From the NCBI GenBank assembly GCA_947501045.1, contig CANMUI010000007.1, forward strand, positions 62,001 through 126,000: 64,000 bases of DNA, in the 5' to 3' direction. The stretch comes from an uncultured Psychrobacter sp. GTDB lineage: Bacteria > Pseudomonadota > Gammaproteobacteria > Pseudomonadales > Moraxellaceae. Within the stretch, counting starts at the first letter, position 1. Every line of letters begins with the position of its first letter. The translations under genes and the position numbers were made by a program. Under the pieces are notes generated by a model, which saw nothing but the letters and a program-made list of their open reading frames with translations, was not told the DNA's origin and ran no database searches. Of the stretch, positions 1 through 8,640 are shown piece by piece.

Positions 1-78
1 GTGTGATTTAAGTTCTTTTAAGTGAGTACTACTGACTTTTAATATAGACATCCTTAACCTATAACACAAGACGAAAAG

Positions 79-91
79 CACAGCACGCAAG
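79..91 (+). repeat. Possible fragment of the intergenic repeat core
   Basis: The 13-mer CACAGCACGCAAG is identical to the end of the repeat core at 1436-1448. No matching arms are visible around it, so this may be a remnant of the element or a chance match. Confidence 0.3.
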
Positions 92-157
92 CTGGCCGCA
101 TTAATAACAAATATAATTTTAATAAAATTCACTTCTAGCATGTAAGGTATATTTACG

Positions 158-1249
158 ATGGTTAATTCAACTTCTACGAACTTCGACGATACTTATGATA
201 GTACTACTCCATGTTTTGATAGCTTGCTTGAGGCGGTAAACTCATTAAGTGATAGCTCTATTGACTCTTTAGATGACATAGATTGGCAGCCTGTTTCTGG
301 TGGTGATATTAATGAGGCAAGCTTACTGACCATAGGTAATTCAGAGCCGCACAACCAGCAAAACCAGCAGATTTTTTTAAAGCAAAACACTATTGAGAAA
401 GCGCCGGTACTTGAAGCTGAAGTTGCAGGGTTAGCCGCCATACGCGCGACTGGGGCGCGAACTTGCCAGCCTTTAGCGTTTGGGGTTGATAATGAGCGCG
501 GGCGTAGTTTTTTATTATTATCGGTGATTCACTCTTATCAAGGTTCAGCTACCAGCATGACTGAAGGCTGGCAGAATTTAGCCTTGCAGCTGGCAACTTT
601 GCATCAGGCCATAGCGCCACAGCCTAAAACTAATCAGTCTGATAACTCTGATAAACTTGATAACAACCAACCCTCAAAGTGGTATGCTGGCTGGTTTGAT
701 GATAACTTTATTGGTAGTAGTCCTCAGCGTAATAGCTGGACGGCGGACTGGCATGAATTTTTTGCCAGTCAAAGATTGGGCGTACAGTTGCAAATGGCTT
801 TTGATAGGCAGCGAATAGACCGCCAAACTCTACAACAGATCGAGTGTATTCAGCGTAAGCTAGAACAGCATTTACCCAACTATCCGCTTACAGACGATGC
901 AGGACAACCCAGACCAAGCTTACTGCATGGCGACTTGTGGGCAGGTAACGCTATGCTTGGTCAAGCGGCTGATAATAATAACAATAGAAACAGTACTAAA
1001 GCGCTTGGCTATTTGATAGATCCTGCCGTTTATATCGGTCATCCTGAGACTGATCTGGCGATGACACAGATGTTTGGCGGCTTTACGTCAGCGTTTTATG
1101 ATGCGTATCTAGAGTATGGTCTAATGGAGAATGGATTTAGCGATCGGGTAGATATCTATAACCTTTATCACTACCTAAATCATCTGAATTTATTTGGCAG
1201 CGGTTATTTGAGTGCCGTACAGCGCATTGCGCAGCGCTTTGGAGGTTAA
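158..1249 (+). CDS. Fructosamine kinase family protein
   Basis: This 363-residue protein belongs to the fructosamine/ketosamine-3-kinase family (YniA-like), in the aminoglycoside-phosphotransferase fold. Family members phosphorylate sugar adducts on protein amino groups so that the adduct decays. The catalytic loop LLHGDLWAGNAM lies near residue 255 and the metal-binding segment IDPAVYIGHPETDLAMTQ near residue 290; both are characteristic of the family. The first 45 or so residues are an acidic, serine-rich extension that most relatives lack. A second hydrophilic stretch (NQSDNSDKLDNNQ) sits near residue 160. The ATG at 158 follows a weak AAGG. The gene stands alone, followed by a repeat element. 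The family call is secure; the substrate is unknown. Confidence 0.9.
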   Translation: MVNSTSTNFDDTYDSTTPCFDSLLEAVNSLSDSSIDSLDDIDWQPVSGGDINEASLLTIGNSEPHNQQNQQIFLKQNTIEKAPVLEAEVAGLAAIRATGARTCQPLAFGVDNERGRSFLLLSVIHSYQGSATSMTEGWQNLALQLATLHQAIAPQPKTNQSDNSDKLDNNQPSKWYAGWFDDNFIGSSPQRNSWTADWHEFFASQRLGVQLQMAFDRQRIDRQTLQQIECIQRKLEQHLPNYPLTDDAGQPRPSLLHGDLWAGNAMLGQAADNNNNRNSTKALGYLIDPAVYIGHPETDLAMTQMFGGFTSAFYDAYLEYGLMENGFSDRVDIYNLYHYLNHLNLFGSGYLSAVQRIAQRFGG

Positions 1250-1363
1250 AGAGCGTTAAAGTATAAGACATTATTGAATGTGTAGATAAAATGGTGGCGC
1301 TGTGCTAATTACATTCTACGTCAAATTTACAGCCTGCTTCTAATACAGGTATATTTGAGTCTC

Positions 1364-1510
1364 TTTAAAAGTGTTAAAGCTTAGTGCTGCAGGGATGCTT
1401 TTTAGCATGAGTTGCGCAGCCTCTGTCAGCGTAGACACAGCACGCAAGTAAAATTCATCCCAGCAGCACGTGGTATAGAGTGTGTTAATTTTATTTAGGA
1501 TTGCCTATAC
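1364..1510 (+). repeat. Intergenic inverted-repeat element, copy 1
   Basis: The left flank TTTAAAAGTGTTA (1364-1376) precedes an arm starting GTGCTGC (1384). A 35-bp core runs from GCGCAGCCTCTG to CACGCAAG (1414-1448). The right arm (1450-1469, ending CCCAGCAGCAC) is the inverse of the left arm seen in other copies. The right flank contains TTTATTTAGGATTGCC. Related copies lie near 46.6, 48.7, 56.3 and 63.8 kb. It fills most of the 333-bp gap between the kinase-like gene and the LysE gene, which holds no gene. Confidence 0.8.
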
Positions 1511-1582
1511 CATAATAACAGTTGACCTCATTTTTAATAACTGCCAAGATTATCTAATTTGCGATAATAATCAGAGTGTTTT

Positions 1583-2248
1583 ATGGAATTTTGGCATGGA
1601 TTTCTGCTGATCACTAGCGTGCATTTGCTCGCAGCTGCCTCCCCTGGCCCTGACTTTGTCTTAGTTTCACGTGAAACATTAACAAAAGGTCGATGTACCG
1701 GACTGATTTGTAGTTTGGGGATTACCCTTGGTCTTGCCGTACATATTATCTATTCGGTACTAGGGCTGGCGGCAGTCATCGCGCATTCGCAGCCGCTACT
1801 GACTGCTATTAAATGGTTAGGCGGTGCTTATCTTATTTATCTCGGTTGGCAAGGGATTCAAGCGAGGCCGAAAGCGCCAGCAAAGTTGGTAGATAACCAT
1901 TCACTAGATCAATCTGCTTACTCGTTGTCGCAAACGCCATCTTCTACCGAATCTACATTCGCTACCCTGCGCCGCGGCTTCTTTTGCAATGTCTTTAATC
2001 CTAAAGCGCCAGTGTATTTTGTCGCCATATTTACCTTAGTGCTCTCACCCGACATTCCGCTTTGGCAGCTCTCCATTTATGGTGTATGGATGATGGTCTT
2101 ACAGATGGCATGGTTTAGCACAGTAGTGATGCTACTGTCCATTCCTGCTATTCTTAGACGTTTTCAGCGTTTTGAGCACTGGATAGATCGCGTGCTTGGT
2201 ACAGCGATGATCGTATTGGGCCTAAACCTGATTTTCCGCAGTCGATAA
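1583..2248 (+). CDS. LysE/RhtB family amino-acid exporter
   Basis: This 221-residue inner-membrane protein has the N-terminal LysE signature AASPGPDFVLV (residues 18-28) and about six hydrophobic segments. The RhtB/LysE family exports amino acids or their analogues by proton antiport. The central loop (residues 93-130) is hydrophilic and serine-rich. The conserved NVFNPKAPVYFVAIF segment (near residue 137) is typical of the family. The coding sequence contains a perfect parS-like palindrome at 1664-1677, which here encodes VSRET. The gene is monocistronic. The exported substrate cannot be read from the sequence. Confidence 0.9.
   Translation: MEFWHGFLLITSVHLLAAASPGPDFVLVSRETLTKGRCTGLICSLGITLGLAVHIIYSVLGLAAVIAHSQPLLTAIKWLGGAYLIYLGWQGIQARPKAPAKLVDNHSLDQSAYSLSQTPSSTESTFATLRRGFFCNVFNPKAPVYFVAIFTLVLSPDIPLWQLSIYGVWMMVLQMAWFSTVVMLLSIPAILRRFQRFEHWIDRVLGTAMIVLGLNLIFRSR
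1664..1677. promoter_or_regulatory. parS-like ParB site (perfect palindrome)
   Basis: GTTTCACGTGAAAC, identical to the classical parS core, lies inside the LysE-family coding sequence. Confidence 0.75.
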
Positions 2249-2313
2249 GCCGTTGATTAGCCGCAAAATCTGCTACACTGACGACTTATATCCATCTATC
2301 AAAGCATCATACT

Positions 2314-3378
2314 ATGACAACCAAGCCCATCAAGAGCACCCCTTCAAGCAGTAAACCCAACACCAACCCTGGCACCAAACATAGAAACAGATCGCCTGCT
2401 ACTGCCAAAAAACTCGGTCAGCTACATCCGTGCAATCCGCACCAAGGCCGTTATGATTTTGACCTATTAACGCGCGCCCTACCCGAACTTGCCGACTACA
2501 CCATTACCAATCCAAAAGGCGAGCCGACGATCAATTTCTCTGATCATCAGGCCGTACGTACGCTCAATAAAGCGCTATTATTGCAGTATTACGGTATCAA
2601 ATTTTGGGACATTCCAGAGGGTTATTTGTGTCCGCCTATTCCCGGACGCGCTGATTATATTCACTACGTTGCTGATTTGCTCGCGCAAACGACTCATATT
2701 AATGAAGATAATGCCCCGCCGACTGGTAAGCAAATTCATGCCCTTGATATTGGCACCGGTGCCAGCGCTATTTACCCCATTATTGGTAGTCAAAGCTACG
2801 GCTGGCGCTTTACTGCCTCCGATATTGACCCCGTTTCAGTCAATACGGCGGCGCTGATTTGTGAGGCTAATCCGAAGCTAAAAGGCGCGGTTAAAGTTAA
2901 GCTGCAACCTGAGCCCAAGCATATTTTTAAAAATATTATCGGTCGTCAGGACTACTTTGACATCGTAGTTTGTAATCCACCGTTTCATGCCTCACTTGAA
3001 GAGGCAGTAGAGGCCAATAGTCGTAAACAGCATAACCTACAAAGACATCGTGGTAAAAATGCAAGTGAACAAGTAAGCCGTAGCTCAACGAAATCGGGAA
3101 ATGCGGCGCAAAACCTAAACTTTGGCGGTCAACATAAAGAATTATGGTCTGAAGGTGGTGAGATCGCCTTTTTGACCAAGACGATAAGGGAGAGCCGAGA
3201 TTTTGCCGAGCACGTGGGCTGGTTTACTTCTTTGGTATCAAAGTCTGAAAATGTGAAACCATTGCAGCAATTATTAAAAGAGCTTGGTGTTGCGCAGATG
3301 CGTATTATAGAGATGAGCCAAGGCCAGAAAAGCACGCGAGTATTGGCTTGGCGCTTTACGATGGATGAGTCTCAATAG
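2314..3378 (+). CDS. rlmF: 23S rRNA (adenine(1618)-N(6))-methyltransferase RlmF
   Basis: RlmF (YbiN) methylates N6 of A1618 in 23S rRNA using S-adenosylmethionine. The 354-residue protein shows an SAM-binding motif ALDIGTGASAIYP near residue 148 and the adenine-methyltransferase motif VVCNPPFHAS near residue 220. The family-typical GGEIAFLTKTIRESRDFA follows. The N-terminal 35 residues are basic, proline/serine/threonine-rich and disordered-looking. The length is slightly above E. coli RlmF (308). The gene converges on mntP, with two parS-like sites and a bidirectional terminator between them. Confidence 0.95.
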   Translation: MTTKPIKSTPSSSKPNTNPGTKHRNRSPATAKKLGQLHPCNPHQGRYDFDLLTRALPELADYTITNPKGEPTINFSDHQAVRTLNKALLLQYYGIKFWDIPEGYLCPPIPGRADYIHYVADLLAQTTHINEDNAPPTGKQIHALDIGTGASAIYPIIGSQSYGWRFTASDIDPVSVNTAALICEANPKLKGAVKVKLQPEPKHIFKNIIGRQDYFDIVVCNPPFHASLEEAVEANSRKQHNLQRHRGKNASEQVSRSSTKSGNAAQNLNFGGQHKELWSEGGEIAFLTKTIRESRDFAEHVGWFTSLVSKSENVKPLQQLLKELGVAQMRIIEMSQGQKSTRVLAWRFTMDESQ

Positions 3379-3401
3379 TTAGCATTAACTACCTTTAATA
3401 T

Positions 3402-3415
3402 GTTTCACATGAAAC
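3402..3415. promoter_or_regulatory. parS-like ParB site
   Basis: GTTTCACATGAAAC lies in the rlmF-mntP intergenic region, 41 bp from a second, perfect copy. Confidence 0.7.
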
Positions 3416-3442
3416 GCAACTCACCCTCTTCAGAGAAATTAA

Positions 3443-3456
3443 GTTTCACGTGAAAC
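3443..3456. promoter_or_regulatory. parS-like ParB site (perfect palindrome)
   Basis: GTTTCACGTGAAAC sits immediately before the rlmF/mntP terminator hairpin. Confidence 0.75.
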
Positions 3457-3460
3457 AGGA

Positions 3461-3492
3461 AAACACCGCTTTATATATAAAGCGGTGTTTTT
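3461..3492. terminator. Bidirectional terminator between rlmF and mntP
   Basis: The stem AAAACACCGCTTTA pairs with its complement ending AAGCGGTGTTTTT around an AT-rich loop. A and T runs on the two sides let it serve both converging genes. Confidence 0.85.
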
Positions 3493-3524
3493 GTCGAGGA
3501 AAAGAAGATAGACTTAGTACTCAT

Positions 3525-4118
3525 TTAGCTAAAAAACATTATTCTTATACCAATGGCGATAAGGACTAGCCCGCCTAATGCTTCAGCCTTATCCTCTAAC
3601 CATGTCCCAGACCTTCTACCCAGATACACACCGAAAAAGCTAAAACAAGCGGTTATGATAGCGATAATTAAACAGGCTAGCCACGCATTTAAGGCTAATA
3701 AATTAAGCGTGAATCCTGCTGCCATCGCATCAATACTAGTCGCAATCGCTAGCATAAGCATAGTTTGATGATTGATACCCGCAGATAAATGATTAGCTAT
3801 TACTGATTCATTGTCAGCTGCTACTGCATTCTCGTCATCTTTAATAAAAACTTCATAAAGCATCTTTCCACCGAGCACGATTAGTATAATACCACCAATC
3901 CAAGGTGCAGCAGCAGCCAACCAACCTAATAGCGCGGCACCTAACAAATAGCCGATAATTGGCATTAATCCCTGTGAGATGCCAAAATACAACGCTGCAT
4001 AACTAGCTAAACGCAAAATATACTGACGGTTCTGTTTTTGCGACTTAGCGCCTAATCCAATGGCTACGGCAAACGCATCCATTGCCAAGGCAATAGCAAG
4101 TAATAGGACTTCTATCAT
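3525..4118 (-). CDS. mntP: Manganese efflux pump MntP
   Basis: MntP (DUF204/YebN) exports Mn2+ across the inner membrane. The 197-residue protein has six hydrophobic segments in two repeated halves. The N-terminal half carries LAMDAFAVAIGLG and the C-terminal half ATSIDAMAAGFTL, each with the Asp that is essential in the family. It is slightly longer than E. coli MntP (188), with an acidic loop near residue 95. It lies downstream of gyrB on the same strand but behind a terminator. The 104-bp upstream gap is filled by a parS-like site and that terminator, so there is no room for the Mn-sensing yybP-ykoY riboswitch seen upstream of mntP in E. coli. Confidence 0.93.
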   Translation of the reverse strand: MIEVLLLAIALAMDAFAVAIGLGAKSQKQNRQYILRLASYAALYFGISQGLMPIIGYLLGAALLGWLAAAAPWIGGIILIVLGGKMLYEVFIKDDENAVAADNESVIANHLSAGINHQTMLMLAIATSIDAMAAGFTLNLLALNAWLACLIIAIITACFSFFGVYLGRRSGTWLEDKAEALGGLVLIAIGIRIMFFS

Positions 4119-4154
4119 TTTTCGTTCACTAATTAAAAAGTATTTTCTTATTAA

Positions 4155-4168
4155 GTTTCACGTGAAAC
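4155..4168. promoter_or_regulatory. parS-like ParB site (perfect palindrome)
   Basis: GTTTCACGTGAAAC lies between gyrB and mntP, 2 bp from the gyrB terminator stem. Confidence 0.75.
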
Positions 4169-4170
4169 AA

Positions 4171-4200
4171 AAAAGTCACCTTGCTAGCAAAGTGACTTTT
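4171..4200 (-). terminator. gyrB terminator
   Basis: AAAAGTCAC pairs with GTGACTTTT around a short partly palindromic loop. The hairpin lies just after the gyrB stop on the minus strand and ends in a T run. Confidence 0.8.
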
Positions 4201-4222
4201 CGATAATAATTAAACCCTATAT

Positions 4223-6832
4223 TTAAATGTCCAAATTAGAAACTGTCAGGGCATTCTCTTCAATAAAGATACGGCGCGGCTCAACATGATCACCCATAAG
4301 ACACGTAAACATATGATCCGCAGCAATGGCATCTTCAATAGTCACCCGTAGCATGCGGCGATTCTCAGGGTCCATCGTCGTATCCCAAAGCTGATCGGCA
4401 TTCATCTCACCCAGCCCCTTGTAGCGCTGAACAGACAAGCCGCGGCGCGCATCAAGCATCATTTGTTGCCACAAATAATCAAAATCACGAATCGGAATGT
4501 CTTTATTAGCAGCACTACTACCCTCACGGCGAATAAAGGCGCTATCTTCTAACAAAGTATTCCATTCACTAGATAGACGCAGCAGCTTTGAGTATTCTCC
4601 TGAATTGATAAAGCTAGCATCAAGCAAATAATGATGCGCCAATTGATGTACATAAATAGTGACGCGTGGTAGCCACTGCGCTTTAGTGGATAGCATCTCG
4701 CTATCCGCTAGGCTTTCTGGTTCAGGAGTCATACCTAGCAAATCAGCTGCTGCTGCATCTATATCGTCAGATTCAGAGACAGGAGCATGAATATTAACCA
4801 GCTCAATCTCAGGACTTAATTCACTACCAAAATGCTCCAGCTGAGTTTGCAACTTACCTGCCCACTCCTCCATCACTGACTTATCATAAGTCATATCCGT
4901 ACTAAGCTTTGGCGTATGCGTTAGCGCATCAAGCAAGGTCGCTGGAAAACGAATTTGCAAACGCGCTTTGATCAATTGCGTTTGGTTATAATCGTTCAAT
5001 AAAGTCTCAAGCGCTTGTCCGGTAATAGCGGGCGCATCACTGCTGACATGCAGCTTAGTGTTGTCAATGGTTGATGACAATAAATAAGCTTTTAGCGCTT
5101 CATCATCTTTTAGATATAACTCTTGACGGCCTTTTTTAACCTTATAAAGCGGCGGCTGCGCAATATAAATATAACCGCGCTCGATCAGCTCCGGCGTTTG
5201 GCGGAAAAAGAAGGTCAGCAGCAAAGTACGAATGTGTGAACCATCCACGTCGGCATCAGTCATGATAATGATTTTATGATAGCGTACTTTATCAGGGTTA
5301 TACTCATCAGGACCGATACCACAGCCAAGCGCGGTAATCAGGTTACCGACCTCAGCTGATGAGAGCATCTTGTCGAAACGCGCGCGCTCAACGTTCAGAA
5401 TTTTACCTTTTAGCGGCAAAATCGCTTGCGTCTTACGGCTACGACCCTGCTTGGCAGAGCCACCAGCAGAGTCGCCCTCCACAATGTACAGCTCAGACAA
5501 AGCAGGGTCTTTTTCTTGACAATCAGCAAGTTTACCGGGCAGACCAGCAATATCTAAAGTAGTTTTGCGGCGCGTCATCTCCCGCGCTTTACGCGCAGCA
5601 TCACGCGCGCGCGCAGCATCGATAATCTTGCCAGCGATAGCTTTACCCGCGCTCGGGTTTTCAAGTAGGTAGTCATTAAATCGATCATGCATCGCTGATT
5701 CAACAGCTGATCTGACTTCACTTGATACCAGCTTATCTTTGGTTTGGCTAGAGAACTTAGGATCAGGCACTTTGACTGAGACAATCGCCGTTAAACCTTC
5801 ACGCGCATCATCACCTGTTGCTACTACCTTCTCTTTTTTAAACAAGTTCTCGCTATCCATATAACTATTTAAAACACGAGTCAGCGCCGAGCGAAAACCT
5901 GATAAATGTGTCCCGCCATCACGCTGCGGAATGTTATTAGTAAAGCATAATACTTTTTCGTTATAAGTGTCAGACCACTGCAGCGCCACTTCTACCGCGA
6001 TACCATCATCTTGTTCGCTAGTAAAATGAAAAACATCATTGATACCGTCTTTGCCTGCATTGATATAGCTGACAAACTCTGACAGACCGCCTTTGTGTTC
6101 AAACTCATGACGTTTATCGATACGCTCATCGGTCAACACAATACGTACGCCTGAATTTAAGAACGACAATTCACGCAGACGCTTAGCTAAAATATCATAC
6201 TCAAAGATAGTGCCTGTAAATACATCATTACTTGGATAAAAACGGATTTGCGTACCGGTTTTGTCGGTCGCCTCCATTTGCTGAATTTCACTATCTGGCA
6301 CGCCATCAGTATAAGTTTGCTGGTAATGGTAACCTTCACGCCAGATATTCATTTCAAGTTTTTTGGACAGCGCATTGACGACTGAGACGCCGACGCCATG
6401 CAAACCACCTGAAACTTTGTAGCTATTATCATCAAACTTACCACCAGCATGAAGGACCGTCATAATCACTTGCGCCGCAGATACGCCCTCTTCTGGATGA
6501 ATATCCACAGGGACGCCGCGACCATTGTCGCTCACGCTTACCGACTCATCTTCATGAATGATAATATCAATCTGATCACAGTGTCCAGCGAGCGCCTCAT
6601 CGATAGAGTTATCCACTACCTCAAAGACCATATGATGCAGGCCCGTGCCATCATCAGTATCACCAATGTACATACCAGGACGCACGCGCACAGCCTCAAG
6701 CCCGCGCAGTACGCGAATGTCTTTGGAGCTATAATCGGAGGGTAACCCTTCAGGGGCGATATCAGTATCAATGGCTTCGACAAAGCTACCTGATGTTAAT
6801 TGCTCATAGTCGATAGGTAATGAATCACTCAT
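4223..6832 (-). CDS. gyrB: DNA gyrase subunit B
   Basis: GyrB is the ATPase/TOPRIM subunit of gyrase, which introduces negative supercoils with GyrA. The GHKL ATPase motifs are visible: VVDNSIDEALAGHCD, DNGRGVPVD and GGLHGVGVSVVNALS. The TOPRIM motifs EGDSAGGSAKQG and TDADVDGSHIRTL follow, as does the C-terminal YKGLGEMNADQLWDTTM. At 869 residues it is longer than the E. coli protein (804). The extra length is an acidic insertion in the TOPRIM-tail region that includes ADLLGMTPEPESLADSEM. An ATG at 6838 is also possible, but GAGG lies 7 bp before the ATG at 6832 and only 2 bp before the other, so 6832 is preferred. Confidence 0.97.
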   Translation of the reverse strand: MSDSLPIDYEQLTSGSFVEAIDTDIAPEGLPSDYSSKDIRVLRGLEAVRVRPGMYIGDTDDGTGLHHMVFEVVDNSIDEALAGHCDQIDIIIHEDESVSVSDNGRGVPVDIHPEEGVSAAQVIMTVLHAGGKFDDNSYKVSGGLHGVGVSVVNALSKKLEMNIWREGYHYQQTYTDGVPDSEIQQMEATDKTGTQIRFYPSNDVFTGTIFEYDILAKRLRELSFLNSGVRIVLTDERIDKRHEFEHKGGLSEFVSYINAGKDGINDVFHFTSEQDDGIAVEVALQWSDTYNEKVLCFTNNIPQRDGGTHLSGFRSALTRVLNSYMDSENLFKKEKVVATGDDAREGLTAIVSVKVPDPKFSSQTKDKLVSSEVRSAVESAMHDRFNDYLLENPSAGKAIAGKIIDAARARDAARKAREMTRRKTTLDIAGLPGKLADCQEKDPALSELYIVEGDSAGGSAKQGRSRKTQAILPLKGKILNVERARFDKMLSSAEVGNLITALGCGIGPDEYNPDKVRYHKIIIMTDADVDGSHIRTLLLTFFFRQTPELIERGYIYIAQPPLYKVKKGRQELYLKDDEALKAYLLSSTIDNTKLHVSSDAPAITGQALETLLNDYNQTQLIKARLQIRFPATLLDALTHTPKLSTDMTYDKSVMEEWAGKLQTQLEHFGSELSPEIELVNIHAPVSESDDIDAAAADLLGMTPEPESLADSEMLSTKAQWLPRVTIYVHQLAHHYLLDASFINSGEYSKLLRLSSEWNTLLEDSAFIRREGSSAANKDIPIRDFDYLWQQMMLDARRGLSVQRYKGLGEMNADQLWDTTMDPENRRMLRVTIEDAIAADHMFTCLMGDHVEPRRIFIEENALTVSNLDI

Positions 6833-7230
6833 GTACATTCCTCAATCTAGCCGTAATCAGCCCTTTATCACAAGCGCGCCACTATGGCGTAACCTTATAA
6901 CTTTGTTCTAAAGTTAACTTACTAACGTTAATATCTGAAATTTATAATCTACATACGTATAAGCATACCTATGTTAAATTACAGTATTAGTTTAATCACA
7001 ATCTAGATTCTTACCTAAAGGTACAAAATCAGTAACTGACCATTAAAACGAAATATTGTTAATAATATAACGGTTTAAAACTAGACATAAAAAAACTATT
7101 AAACGATAGGATAAACTGCTGAAGATAGGACAAAAATAAAGCCTTATTTTAACATTTTTTTGTCTGCAAGTCACTGTTTACTGGACAATTTATGCCTTTT
7201 TATCAAACTATATAAGACAAAAAATTATTA
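6833..7230. other. Gene-free AT-rich region between recF and gyrB
   Basis: There are about 400 bp with no credible ORF, RNA gene or strong hairpin. The stretch must hold the gyrB promoter and leader on the minus strand, but no box pair was convincing enough to report. It contains long A/T runs near 7081-7190. Confidence 0.5.
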
Positions 7231-8547
7231 TTAAACTTGTAAAGAAAAAACCCCTTGTTTCACATGAAACAAGGCAGGTTTCGACCAAAGTTTATTCACT
7301 AGTGGGACAATATCATCGGTCAAACTGGTCATAAATACTTGACAAGGTAGCTGAGCCAACGTCGATAACAATATATTTATTGCTCTACCATCTAATTCTG
7401 CAGTGATATCATCTAACAACACCACCGGTGTAACTTTTGGTGCAACTCTAGTCTCGTTATTAGTTGTTATATCAGCTTCGTTTTGCTCGTAAGTTTGCTC
7501 ATTCTTTTGTTTACTAGGCATTTCATAGTTAAGTAGCAAGGGCAACTGTGATAGACGTAGAGCGGTAATTAGTAGCTTTTTCTCACCACGCGATAACACA
7601 TTAGCCGCCTGCTCTTTCAAAACAGGTAATGCCTTATCAGAATTCGATTTTTCTTGATCAGCGCCAGTGTCAGTATTTGGATGATTGTCAGCGTTTAGAT
7701 GAGTATTAGGATTCTTGCTAGTCTCTGTAGGTTTGGTATTAATAGCTTTAGAGCTAGAGCGCCAATGTACATGGACATCAGCGCGGTGGTTACCAATACG
7801 GGTATAACCCAAATGCATATCCTGCTCTAAACGTTCATTAAGCTGTATATCTAGAGCAATATCAGTATCATAACCGGCGTTGTAGCTCAAGCTTAACTGA
7901 TCAGCATAAGCAGGTAATAGCTGAGTGTTAGTTTGAGCAAAATAAGGCTGCCAGGCATGAAAGACTTGCTCACGGTAGTGGTTGATTAGTGCAGCGTGAC
8001 TAGCAAGCCCTTTATCCCAAGCTTTTAGTTCTGCAAGCTGGTTTTTATTTAAAGCATTAGTTTGTTTAAGCAGGCTATTACGCTGCTTAAGTAGGCGCTG
8101 GTACGCCACCCACTGTGGATGAAAGCCAGGTTTCATGTGAAACACTAACCAGTCAAGCAGTTGTCGGCGGCTGGCACTACCTTGCTCTAACATGTCCATA
8201 GTTGAGGGATCGATAAGTAATGTCGGCAGCTGTTCTGTTAAGATACTTTGATTGTAGACCGTATTTTGATTGAGACGGAGGATGGTAGTGGCGTCGACCG
8301 CTTTTTGAATAGCCAGTGTGCTTTTGTCGCTAAGCTTAGCGTAAACTGTAGCTGCAGACTGATGATGTTGTATATAGCGCTTGGGCTGATGATGCCGAAA
8401 GCTTTTACCGCGCGATAACAAAAACACCGCTTCTAATAGCGAGGTTTTACCACTGCCATTAGCGCCGATAATGACGTTACAGGCAGCTGTGTGTAAATTA
8501 GCTTCACTAAGATTACGCAAATGCGAGACTTGCAGACGTTCAATCAT
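7231..8547 (-). CDS. recF: DNA replication/repair protein RecF
   Basis: RecF is an SMC-like ATPase that helps RecOR load RecA at gaps. The Walker A motif GANGSGKTSLLEAVF (near residue 28), the ABC signature LSRGEKKLLITALRLSQ and the Walker B segment VVLLDDITAELDG are all present. At 438 residues it is well above the usual 360 or so. Two low-complexity N/T/K/D-rich insertions explain this, around residues 265-310 (just before the signature) and 340-365 (before Walker B). Two parS-like sites lie in the coding sequence, encoding FHMK (8130-8143) and FHVK (7257-7270, a few codons before the stop). It follows dnaN by 93 bp, the usual dnaA-dnaN-recF order. Confidence 0.96.
   Translation of the reverse strand: MIERLQVSHLRNLSEANLHTAACNVIIGANGSGKTSLLEAVFLLSRGKSFRHHQPKRYIQHHQSAATVYAKLSDKSTLAIQKAVDATTILRLNQNTVYNQSILTEQLPTLLIDPSTMDMLEQGSASRRQLLDWLVFHMKPGFHPQWVAYQRLLKQRNSLLKQTNALNKNQLAELKAWDKGLASHAALINHYREQVFHAWQPYFAQTNTQLLPAYADQLSLSYNAGYDTDIALDIQLNERLEQDMHLGYTRIGNHRADVHVHWRSSSKAINTKPTETSKNPNTHLNADNHPNTDTGADQEKSNSDKALPVLKEQAANVLSRGEKKLLITALRLSQLPLLLNYEMPSKQKNEQTYEQNEADITTNNETRVAPKVTPVVLLDDITAELDGRAINILLSTLAQLPCQVFMTSLTDDIVPLVNKLWSKPALFHVKQGVFSLQV
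7257..7270. promoter_or_regulatory. parS-like ParB site at the recF 3' end
   Basis: GTTTCACATGAAAC, with symmetric flanking CCTT/AAGG, is embedded in the last codons of recF. Read on the minus strand, the extended palindrome is followed by GGTTTTTTC, so it may also act as a transcription terminator. Confidence 0.7.
8130..8143. promoter_or_regulatory. parS-like ParB site inside recF
   Basis: GTTTCATGTGAAAC lies in the recF coding sequence; on the coding strand it encodes VFHMK. Confidence 0.65.
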
Positions 8548-8640
8548 AATACTGATAACAGCCCGTTCATATTATTAGCCATCGCATCAGCGAACGCTTT
8601 TGCAGCTTTGATTTGCACATTTTTAATCAATCTATATACG

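Noticed and set aside
4119..4222. yybP-ykoY manganese riboswitch upstream of mntP
   Set aside because: The gap is only 104 bp and is occupied by the gyrB terminator and a parS-like palindrome.
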